Source: Pyronema omphalodes (taxonomy: Eukaryota; Ascomycota; Pezizomycetes; Pezizales; Pyronemataceae). From it: 22,568 bases of DNA. Numbering within the stretch: the first letter of the stretch is position 1; each line of letters begins with the position of its first letter. The stretch covers positions 1 through 22,568 of the forward strand of contig JAJJXM010000178.1 in assembly GCA_024516155.1 (NCBI GenBank), in the 5' to 3' direction. The position numbers were made by a program, and so were the translations under genes. The notes below the pieces were generated by a model. That model was given only the letters and a program-made list of their open reading frames with translations. It did no database searches and was not told the origin of the DNA. Positions 9,864 through 18,707 of the stretch are shown piece after piece.

Positions 9864-10310
9864 GAGCTCTGGAGCAGAGAAGAGGAGCGAAGACCAGTTG
9901 TAATGGAGCAGAGTAGAGAGGAGAAGAGAGGAGAGGAGCAGAGAGGATTGAGTAGAGAGGCGACGAGAGAAGAGGAGAGTTAGGAGGGTTAAGGAGAGTT
10001 AAGGAGAGCATAGGAGAGCAGAGGAGAGCAGAAGAGAGCAACGACAGGGTATGAATAACGAAGTGAGAGTGTAGAGTGCGAGTGCGGGAGGGAAACAAGA
10101 GCAAACAGGGCTTCCAAAATGTAAACGGCTGAGAATGAAAACCAGCAGGAGGAAGAGAGGTGGCAACAGCCAAGAAATGAAGTCGCTCTGGGGCGGATCC
10201 CAGCGAGACTCCAAGGTAACAGCTGGAGCCTTGAATGTAATTAGACTGTGGCATACGTCATAACCTTAAGGTTGGGAACGGTCAAGAAATCAAATCAAAT
10301 CAAATCACAA
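9864..10310 (+). mobile_element. Probable continuation of LINE 3' region ending in CAAAT repeats
   Basis: Purine-rich sequence (GGAGCAGAGAGG-type units, 9870-10040) resumes after the nested element and leads to ACCTTAAGGTTGGGAACGGTC followed by AAATCAAATCAAATCAAATC at 10287-10306. Short tandem repeats of this sort are a common 3' terminus of fungal non-LTR elements, so I propose this as the true LINE end. That this piece and 7925-8981 belong to one element is inference from similar composition and from the insertion between them. Confidence 0.5.
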
Positions 10311-12924
10311 CTTGCTATCGTTGCCTAGAAGGGATAGACTCTGAGAGTGATGGAAACGATAGGAAATATGGAAACTACTGAAATTATACATAGAATGCTA
10401 AAAATTATCTGTAATGACATACCTGAAACTATCTAGGTTTCTACTGTCACTGCTGATGCCAGTACATATTGTGTCCAGTTGGGTTGATGATAGTTAAGAA
10501 TAAGTTGATATAACTTTCCAATTTGGAAACGGTAGCAAGATATATCAAAAAAGTCATCAAAAGGGCTAAGAGCACCAAAAGAGCTACAAGAACCATAAGA
10601 GATTACTAGGGCAAGAGAGAGCTATCTAAAACTCCACACAAAGCAACAGTGGGTGGACATAAATCCCACAGGCTGACCGCTCGGGACGATCTGGTTGATC
10701 TTATCATCCTTTTATCTTATCAATCTGTGAGGCTGATCAAGGTTATATCAGTAGCATATGCTAGCAAAGACAAAAACAAAGGATCATGTTACATACAAGT
10801 GAAGCACTTACGGTTCTGTGATGCGCCTCTGTCAGTGTTTTAGTCAGCGGTGTGGCTGTGTCATTGTGGCGACAATTTATTTTGGTAGGTGGGCACTCTT
10901 CCTCTGTTGCACTGTTGCGTTGCAACAAATGAAAAGCGAAAAATGAAAAGCTAATTAAAACTGCAAAGGTTTTTTGTCCCTCCATGTACAGATGCGTTGC
11001 CATGATTATTTCAAGTACCGAGATTTTCTGTCCCTATTCGCGTGTGTATTCATTCGCGCGTGTTCTTGAGCCACAAGTGAGACTTAGTCATCCACTTTTT
11101 GTGAGGGGGTGACGAGCATTGTAGACCGGTTGGGCATTTAGAAACACGATGCCCCAAGAGACGGGCATTGTAGACCTTTGCTCCTTTTAAAATAATTCAA
11201 TATTTGTGAATTCTATTATTGACACTAATGTCATGCACTCCTACAAATCAGCTCACACCCGATTCTGGCAACCCACTAGCGAACCTCCACTGAAAATAAG
11301 CCAATGTAAGAAAACAACCTCTGTTGAGGCTTCTTGTGAGTGTCGATTACTTATATGAAGTACCTACATTCCTAGATACAATACCTTATTCCTTGACAGT
11401 GAATGGAACATGAAAGTCCGAAGATGAAGCTGAACGACGATTGCATTATCGTCATCAAAGATTCATCCCTTCCTGTAGCAGAGTTATCTTCTTACAATCA
11501 CACTAGGGGGAAATAGATACTTACAAGAATTGTGGGACTGCAATGGGGGAAAGCATGGGATTCGCGAATGGCGAGCTGCTAATGCTGCATCGAGGGTCAG
11601 TGCAGAGACAAAGCTGCCTGGCGGCAATAGAGCAGGGAAAACGCTGGTTAACTGCCAGGAGAAGTGACAACGGAGCGCTGTAGATTCTGGGTCAGAGGTC
11701 AAACCAGAAAAAACGCTGTCTCATAGATGTGCAATGGGGGAGCACTGGAGGTTTGCCCGGAGAGCTGAGCTTATCGGGGTGGGAGAGCGCAGAGAAGGAA
11801 CGCGGAAAGGACATTCAGAGGGCAGTTGGGAGCTTGAGCCAAAAACTCAACGTCATAGGAACATTGCGGGAAAACACTAGGGCATACTAGCTTGGATGTG
11901 GAATGTTTTTAGCCTTGACAGTGCTATTGATGCCAGATTTTTGTTGACACCATGAATGCTTTTCCTTTGTGCATCTTATTTCTTCCATGATTTATTGATT
12001 TAATTAATTTTGTCAATTGGTTAAACTTTTTATTTCTGTTATTGGTATACGAAAAGAGGGAGAAGACAGGTTTTTTCTTTTATTTTTGACAGTCTTGTGT
12101 ATTCGGGATCTTTTGTTTGTAGTTCACAAAACTTCGTGAAAGGCAAATATCAGGTAGATTGTCATGGTGTTGAGGTGTGTTGAAGATTGCTTGCCCATCA
12201 GTGCATGTGTTTGAGGTGTCTGAATATTACCGAGACCACAGATATGTGTATCACCTTTCCAATGCATGATACCCACGATGCCGCTGGTCTGTTGACTGAA
12301 TCCCACGTCGTCGTAGCAAGCAAACCATGGTGCAACGCTATGGTGGGGAGGTCACTATGTCCTTCAATGTACACTACGTTCTCGCGGCACAGACACTACA
12401 CACACCAGAAAAACGTAACGTAGGGCTAATCATGTATACTCAGGTTGGATTGCTTGCATCGGAGAGGGCTACCAACACAAGGTTTCACTCTAAGTTCTAC
12501 AGCATTAAGTCGAATCTTTGGACAATATCTCTTCCTGTCGGAAACTTTGTCGATTCTAGGTTCGGCTACTTAATGATCGTTCCTGAGCACACTCGAGAGA
12601 TCCTTAGATAAATTCAAGGATATTTCCGTACAATATTACTGGAGGCGAGGGTTTTTTTGAAAGACCATAGAAAATGAAAATGAGAAAAAATTGCTAAAGT
12701 TGGTTAGAAATATACCTTTTCTTATGAATGCATCAATGAAGACAAACAAAATACGTAGCACCGTGATCCGATGCACTCATGGAGTACTGAAGTTTATGAG
12801 AACTATGTATACTAGATAATATTTTTCGCCTCAACGTCGGAACTACCTGTAGTCTCTATCAGAGTCTTTCTCTGTCAAGAAGACACTGGTCGACATGTGA
12901 ACTCATGAACTGACCTACATACTC
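10311..12924. other. Gene-poor region with no supported coding sequence
   Basis: About 2.6 kb with no recognisable gene. It contains a 17-bp direct repeat (11111-11127 and 11160-11176), a second repeated phrase GCAATGGGGGA (11540 and 11731), and overlapping open frames of 78 and 94 codons at 12187-12611 for which I recognise no family. The mixed composition, including a GC-richer patch at 11520-11880 amid AT-rich sequence, suggests old transposon debris, but no defining domain was seen. Confidence 0.4.
11111..11176. repeat. 17-bp direct repeat flanking a small inverted repeat
   Basis: GACGAGCATTGTAGACC at 11111 and GACGGGCATTGTAGACC at 11160 differ at one base and are 49 bp apart. Between them TTGGGCAT (11130-11137) can pair with ATGCCCCAA (11149-11157) with one bulged base. 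Function unknown. Confidence 0.7.
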
Positions 12925-12968
12925 GTGCCTAAAGATGGTGGCGCGCTAGCGCCACCATCTTTAGGCAC
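12925..12968. repeat. Perfect 20-bp inverted repeat with 4-nt loop
   Basis: The left arm starts GTGCCTAAAGATGG and ends TGGCGC (12925-12944); the loop is GCTA (12945-12948); the right arm (12949-12968) is the exact reverse complement, ending TTTAGGCAC. The pairing is lost immediately outside. It lies in AT-rich sequence away from any supported gene. As RNA or extruded DNA it would form a very stable hairpin. Confidence 0.97.
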
Positions 12969-13540
12969 CAGTGTAAGAGACTATTCATGATCATGGCTGA
13001 ACTAGAGATTTAAAAAGCGATTCATTACGAGCAGAAACATTATTTTGCCTACCCAAAATAAATTTTGCCTTTCAACCACCGTTCGCGCTATAAATTGTCG
13101 AGTCAATTTAGATTCCCATTCACGCAGCCAATTTCACAACTTTTAACAGCCGTGAAGAACTCACGTTGGATTGCATCACCATTCATCATCTCAAAATTAC
13201 ACAAGCATTTCTCGTGTCTGTCGGAAGCAACACGCACGGTTGGTAGTTTTAGAGGATAATGCTGATTTTACCACTGGAAATATTAGTTATCAAAGACCGC
13301 TTCTGCTTAGCGAATGAATTTTTATTCTATAGATTATATATCTAAATCCCAGGTTACTTCAAGCTGCCATAACTTCCCTCTGCAGCGCCATACTTAATCA
13401 TTTTTTTTTTGTCATTTCACTAGGAACATTTGACAGGCTCTTCTGTGCATGCGATGCGCCTGCATTATAAAGGTTGTAACAGAAACGGGTTCGGTACTAA
13501 TCAGCACTTTACACCTAGTCCAAGCGACAACAATGGCGAC
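12969..13540. other. Spacer without supported gene
   Basis: AT-rich sequence between the two inverted repeats. An open frame of 64 codons at 13065-13259 has no recognisable feature, and a short T run lies near 13402. Confidence 0.35.
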
Positions 13541-13591
13541 AGATTGTAACTGTGGAGGCCGGCCGAAGGCCGGCCACAAAGCACACAATCT
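13541..13591. repeat. Composite GC-rich imperfect inverted repeat
   Basis: AGATTGT (13541) and TGTGG (13551) on the left pair with CCACA (13574) and ACAATCT (13585) on the right. The centre is two copies of GGCCGGCC separated by GAA, so it can form a GC-rich stem with small internal loops. No coding role is visible. Confidence 0.75.
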
Positions 13592-14627
13592 CTTGTAGTA
13601 TTATATCAAGCTGTAGGTATCTACCCGTAATTACAGTCTATGTTTCAATTCTAGCCTTACCCCGCATTTACTCTGTGATACTGTATTGCCAATGCCCTGC
13701 CCTACTATTTACCAACATTAGGTAACGGTAAATATGGTCATATACTGCCAACCGGCGAGTGATATGGTGGAAGGTGTAATTTCCGAGGAGTATGTATGTA
13801 TGTATGAAGATAAGATAGGATATGTTTGTAGATGATCATGATGGGAAGTTGGGGGTTTGTGTATACAGTGCTGGGGGATCTGTTGGTGTTTTGTTTCAGG
13901 TGATGTATGGATTTATGAATGAATGTAGCTCGGGCTCCCTGGGCTCGTACATACATAGCATTCAGCCCAGTATTTTTCAGCCTCACCACGATAGCATGTG
14001 CACAGTTATAACCCAAGCTAAACCCAGAACATCTCTAGAACCAAACTTTATCTCCATAGCGTGGTACGTATCGATAATCGGCTTATCGCGGACGGACTGT
14101 GGACTAAAAGGTAAAAAGGTTAATCGCTCTTCCTTCGGAATCTCTTGCGTCATCCCGTACCCGCGGTTTCAAAATTACTGTTTCGTTTCAATTCTGTTTT
14201 TTGTTTTATTTTGGTGAGATGGGCTATTGTTAAGCGGGATTTGGAAAATATTGTAGTACAGCTTCGGTTTATACGCAATACGCACCCAGATACAAGTATC
14301 TCTTTACTTCGCTTATTTCGCTTACTTTACTTCACTTCACTTCACTTCGCACGCGATCTACACGCCCGGCTTCCCCTCACTCACTCACTCGGTCATCACA
14401 CGGTTCGTTACACGGTTTGTTACACTGGGGGCTTGGATTGCTTCATACGGTTCCCGTAACTGCGTCGGCGTAAGGATACAATCAACTTCGCTTTACTTCC
14501 CTTCAGTTCGCTTCACTTTCCTACGTCTCGCTTCGCCTTGCTTTGCTTGACTTCGCCTTGCTTTGCTTCACTACGTTTCGCTACTCTCCGCTTCAAACCA
14601 CCCAGAAATCGGATCATCTCATACAAA
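13592..14627. other. Spacer and upstream region of the N2227 methyltransferase gene
   Basis: No supported gene. The 131-codon open frame at 13822-14217 has no recognised domain. From 14300 the plus strand becomes pyrimidine-rich with CTTCG/CTTCA pentamer repeats that run up to the start codon at 14628 and probably include the promoter and 5' leader. Confidence 0.45.
14521..14580 (+). repeat. 20-bp tandem duplication in the methyltransferase upstream region
   Basis: CTTCGCCTTGCTTTGCTT occurs at 14531 and again at 14551, exactly 20 bp apart. CTACGTCTCG (14521) and CTACGTTTCG (14571) flank the pair. It sits about 50-110 bases before the proposed start codon and belongs to a wider field of CTT-containing repeats. 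Confidence 0.9.
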
Positions 14628-16214
14628 ATGTCCAAAGACTTCCACTGCGTAATGGGCGCACACATCGAGCCCGGGGAGGAGATAACGACGGCTTCATTTT
14701 CGGCAGCAAAGAATGAGGTATCGGATGATGCAGGGCTTTGTGAAGGAGATGGAGGGTATGAGTCTTGGACATGGAGATGGGGAGGGTGCTTGTGAGGATG
14801 GTTCGTTGGGAAATGTTGAGAAGGATGAACAGGATTCTATGTTGTCGACGTTGGGGAGTTATTAGTCAGTTTGATCTCTCTCTTTCGTCCATTACCTCCC
14901 CCCCCCCTCTCCTCCACCCCGCACCCCCACCTTACTTTCGCCCCCCCCCCCCCCCCCCCCCCCCCCTCCCTCCTCCTCCGCCCTGCACCCCCGCCTCAAT
15001 TTCGCCCCACCCATCTCTAGGATGTCCGGTGGACTCGCTTACCGTTAACCCTACCTTCACTAGTGCTGGTATATGCTAACGATTCGCTCAATCTGGAGCT
15101 TGAGTTATCTAGTCTTTACAGGCGGCGAACTCATAATAACCTTACCCACCGCCGACGAGTAGCATTCTGTAATATGCCCTTATATCAGCAATCGATTCTC
15201 CACGGGGAAGGTATCGAATTTGTCTACAAGACATTAAACGGCCTAGACCTCGCCATCGAATCCAATGCTGAAATCGCCGAGAAGATATTCTATCATTCTA
15301 TCGAGACATTCGGAATCGATACGTCTGCGTTTAGCCGAGAAGGAATGGTTAGATTCCGTTACCACCGAGGATCACGATAAGGTCCGTAGTACTCTTAAGC
15401 AATTCTACCGTGATTGGAGTGCCGAAGGTGCCGCGGAACGTGCGGTTTGTACACTCCTGTAATGGAGGAGAACTGGAAAAAACGATTCGGTAATCTTTCT
15501 GCTAAAGATAAGGCGAAAATTCAAGTTCTGGTTCCAGGCGCTGGACTAGGTCGCCTTGCGTTCGATATCGCAGTAGCTGGATACTCCGCACAGGGAAACG
15601 AAAACTCGTATCATCAACTTATGGCCTCAACACTATATTCTGAACTATACCACTAAGAAGGAACAGCACACCTTGTATCCTTTCATCAACTCGTTTTCTA
15701 ACCACCGCAAAAGAGAGAATCAAATGCGAGGCGTAAAGATTCCAGATGTTCACCCTAGCACACCATTGGCAGATGCAGCTCATGGTGACCGGTTTTCTAT
15801 GGCGGCTGGAGACTTTGTGGACTCGTATAGTGGAGCGGAAACTGCGGGGACTTTTAATGTCGTGGCTACGGTTTTCTTTATTGATACTGCAGTGAATATT
15901 TTCTCTTATTTGGAGACTATTTGGAAATGTTTGTGTGATGGAGGAGTTTGGATAAATTATGGACCTCTTCTTTGGCATTGGGAGAACCGTGAGGCGGACT
16001 TGAAACTTGCCGGAGAGGAGGCCCAGGGAATGGAATTGACTGCTGATGAGGTGGTGAAGGTGGCAGAGGCCTTGGGATTCAACTGGAACACAGAGAGAAG
16101 GGTCAAAAGGGGGAGTACATTGGGGCTGGCGAGGATAGTATGCTAAAGTGGGTGTATGAGGGAGAATTTTGGGTTATGACCAAGGTTCCTAAGGTTATCA
16201 AGTACACAAGATAA
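14628..16214 (+). CDS. Carnosine N-methyltransferase-like protein, N2227 family (frame-interrupted)
   Basis: The N2227 / CARNMT1 family are SAM-dependent methyltransferases that methylate histidine-containing dipeptides in animals; the fungal substrate is less clear. Visible landmarks are SLYRRRTHNNLTHRRRVAF (15109 on), FYRDWSAEGAAER, the SAM-binding motif VLVPGAGLGRLAFDIA with QGNENSYHQLMAS, VKIPDVHPS, FSMAAGDFVDSYS, VVATVFFIDTAVNIFSYL and GGVWINYGPLLWHW. The start at 14628 (context CAAAATG) opens an acidic N-terminus that changes frame near 14755, and its link to 15109 is unclear: the C-rich stretch 14866-15060 is probably an intron, with CTAAC at 15075 as a possible branch site. Further frame changes lie near 15325, 15453 (one missing T), 15635 and 16110 (purine run). 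The tail frame ends IKYTR at 16214. Domain residues are intact, so sequence errors are likelier than decay. The first exon is the least certain part. Confidence 0.85.
14866..15060 (+). other. Poly-C-rich segment, probable intron or expanded tract
   Basis: Contains a run of 26 C (14941-14966) between two similar phrases: CACCCCGCACCCCCACCTTACTTTCG in pattern near 14915, and CGCCCTGCACCCCCGCCTCAATTTCG in pattern near 14979, each followed by C runs, so a duplication of about 64 bp is likely. It breaks similarity to the N2227 family, so I treat it as intronic or as an inserted low-complexity tract. Splice sites cannot be fixed because the frame is disturbed on both sides. Confidence 0.6.
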
Positions 16215-18590
16215 AGGGGTCCTGCATATGATTCTGTACATGCCGAGGAAATACTTTTGGATATATTAGCATACTGAGAACATGTTTGCTGGCGGTGAAT
16301 TTATGCAAAATGACAGCTGGAAAATATGTATTAACGGACGGACGGCACTGGATGGAAATACAAGCTTTTCTGTTGAGCTCGTCAATATGTACTTATTTTT
16401 GATCTGCAGTGCTTTTACATCCTTATGATGGTAGACCATTTAGACAGCGAGGTGCATGATACCATGAACGATATAGGCCTGAAGGGCAGTTCCGCGGACT
16501 CAGATACAGTAATCCGGATGTTCTACGTCACCGTCACAGCATGCGTCCTCCTTTCTTCTGTGGACTAAAGTAAAATACAACAGTTTGGAACAGACTCCAC
16601 TCAGCTGGTTAGCATGTATCGTGTCTCCCTTATACATACTAACTCTCTTCTGTTTGCAACTTACGAGTTGCATGAAAATGTACACCTTTTCAAGCGCCCC
16701 GTTTGTTCGTTCTCGAGCTATCAGCAGCCGACTGAGGTGGTCATATTTCTGACCATTGATGTCTCTCAATTGCTCATATTCATTTTGATGCTGTTGGATT
16801 TTTTGCATTACTCATTCGGTTCCGACTGATGAGTCTATTCGCATGTCGCTATGTTGGGATCATCTCTCCTTGGACAAATAGGGATGCATGTCTTCCCGAG
16901 AAGCGCCTATAAGGATGATTTGTTCGACGCTTCTCTCGTTGACACGTCGACAAGCAAGCGTACGGAAGACGTCAGTTCTTGGATACGAACCAATCACAGT
17001 GAATATCCCCTTTTTACAGGGAATGGTTGCGAAGGAATTAGAGTCCTACTATGGTTCTACTGTACATAGTTGTTCCGTCGTCACTCATCGTTCCTACTAA
17101 ATGAACTCAAAGAAGCATAGATCCATCAACTGCCTACTAAACGAATGCAAATGCAAAAAAAAAGATGTATAGAGAGAAACAAACTCGGCCCCGGTATCGC
17201 GAGCGCGTATTAGTCCGCTGCAAGTGTTGTCCGGTCGGATGGCCAAAACATTCTGCGATGACCCATATCGAGCCAAACCGAATGCCACAAAGTCTGTCAG
17301 TCCGTCCGTTCCTAGTTTACGCCTCATTACAGGTCAACGTGGAACCGCTGGAATAATTGATGGATTATTCTTATTTTTCTTTATCTTTTTAACCTTTATT
17401 CCAGTAGTAGTGGTGATAGCAGCAGCAAGCGGCGGCGGCAAAAGTTGCGATAATGTTGCTTCTGCAGATGCATTGGTTGAAACAGCGGTTTTTCTAACCG
17501 ACCCTCACAACCTCCTCGCCTCCTCGCCTCGCGCCTCGGACTCTCACGTGCTCAGCTGGCCTTCGAGTGATACTGTCCGAATAGCCTAAGTATGCAGGGT
17601 CCATGTTACACGTACACGTCGTTCCTGGCATCACAAACCTTTTCCAGCGAAAGGGATTGACAGGAACTGAGCCAAATCCGTTTCACCCAATTTTTTTCCC
17701 CGGCATATTCCACGCGAATTGAAACACGCAGGTTGCATATGCATGTACTGGATCTGGCCCGTCTGAGACTACTATGTACTGTCTTCATCACGATATTCGC
17801 TGGACGATGGACAGCGTTTAGAAAGCCCCCCCCCCCCCCCCAGGCTTGGATCAGCCCATCAAGGTGAGGTGGTTTCTGGGTCTTTTCATTGGTCCCTAAT
17901 TCCCAAATTCCTGCTCTGTGAATGCTATCTCCTCTAGTCTAGAGCATTGCCACTGCAACAGGTCGTGGAGATGTCCGCCTCATGCTAAGTACCTGAGCCG
18001 TGATGTCCGATATGTTTTGTGGGGAGGGAACATTTGTCGAAACGCCCTCAACATGCAATTGATTGTGCCTCATGCACACGGCAGACGGAAGAGATGCATT
18101 CCTTGCTCCCCGGTTGGCCATCTGGATCTGCACAGAGAATGGATAGGGGAATAGAACAGAACAATTGAGGGGTTGTTACATAGAAAATGGAAACTCATCT
18201 AGTGTATAAAACCTATCGCCAAACGAATGGTAGAATCGTTCCAAGATCTTCATCTCTAACAATCCCAACTCTTCCTGCACTGTGTTGACCACAGAAGTTC
18301 TTTCTTACTTTTTGAAACTATATCCCATTGCGGGTTTAACTGCGGCAATAAACTGCATCCAGCTACTCACCACCTCCCACGTTTGTTGGAATCCGTCGTC
18401 TTGTCGAAAGAAGGATCGTCGGTCCGCCGCCGCTTCCCCAGAGTGGAACGAAGAAGCAAGTGTGTGGGTGGGTTGTGCAAATCATCTTGAGTTTTGCTTG
18501 CAATTTGCTATACACGTCGACATCCCCTATTCTGAATTCTTCTAGAGTAACCGGTCAAGATTAACTCTTCCATTGCTTGGTTCGTTGGTT
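16215..18590. other. Intergenic region without supported gene
   Basis: About 2.4 kb between the methyltransferase and the LPMO gene. Open frames here (102 codons on minus at 16500-16808; 70-121 codons on plus at 16851-17589; 87 codons at 18282-18545) show no recognised domain and overlap on both strands. A run of 16 C lies at 17826-17841. The 17520 area has CCTCGCCTCCTCGCCTCGCGCCTCG, a short CTCGC-type repeat. The right end would include LPMO promoter sequence. Confidence 0.4.
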
Positions 18591-18598
18591 TTTATAAG
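18591..18598 (+). promoter_or_regulatory. TATA-like element upstream of the LPMO gene
   Basis: TTTATAAG lies 110 bp before the start codon at 18708 and is followed by a pyrimidine-rich stretch (CCCTCCCCGC, CTTCCGTCCCGC). The position suits a core promoter, but there is no mapped transcription start. Confidence 0.4.
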
Positions 18599-18707
18599 CC
18601 CTCCCCGCTTGTGCTTCCGTCCCGCTTTTCAGCATACCCGTCCGCCGTTACACTCAGCCCTATCGATTGGATACTCACGACCTGGGAACTAGGAACTAGG
18701 AATCATC

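Noticed and set aside
8976..9869. GAGCTC on both sides as proof of a 6-bp target site duplication
   Set aside because: The hexamer is its own reverse complement, so it could equally be the outer part of the inverted repeat; hAT elements would be expected to give 8 bp.
12187..12611. Two overlapping plus-strand frames of 78 and 94 codons that might be one broken gene
   Set aside because: No recognisable family, motif or codon pattern; similar lengths arise by chance in this region.
12925..12968. Hairpin as a rho-independent terminator
   Set aside because: The organism is eukaryotic, there is no T run after the stem and no gene ends nearby.
16500..16808. Minus-strand 102-codon frame starting MQKIQQHQNEYEQL
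   Set aside because: Coiled-coil-like start but no known family, no upstream signals and no supporting neighbour.
17224..17589. 121-codon frame with a hydrophobic segment (FLFFFIFLTFIPVVVVIA)
   Set aside because: No family match that I know; the segment is a T-rich translation followed by low-complexity sequence.
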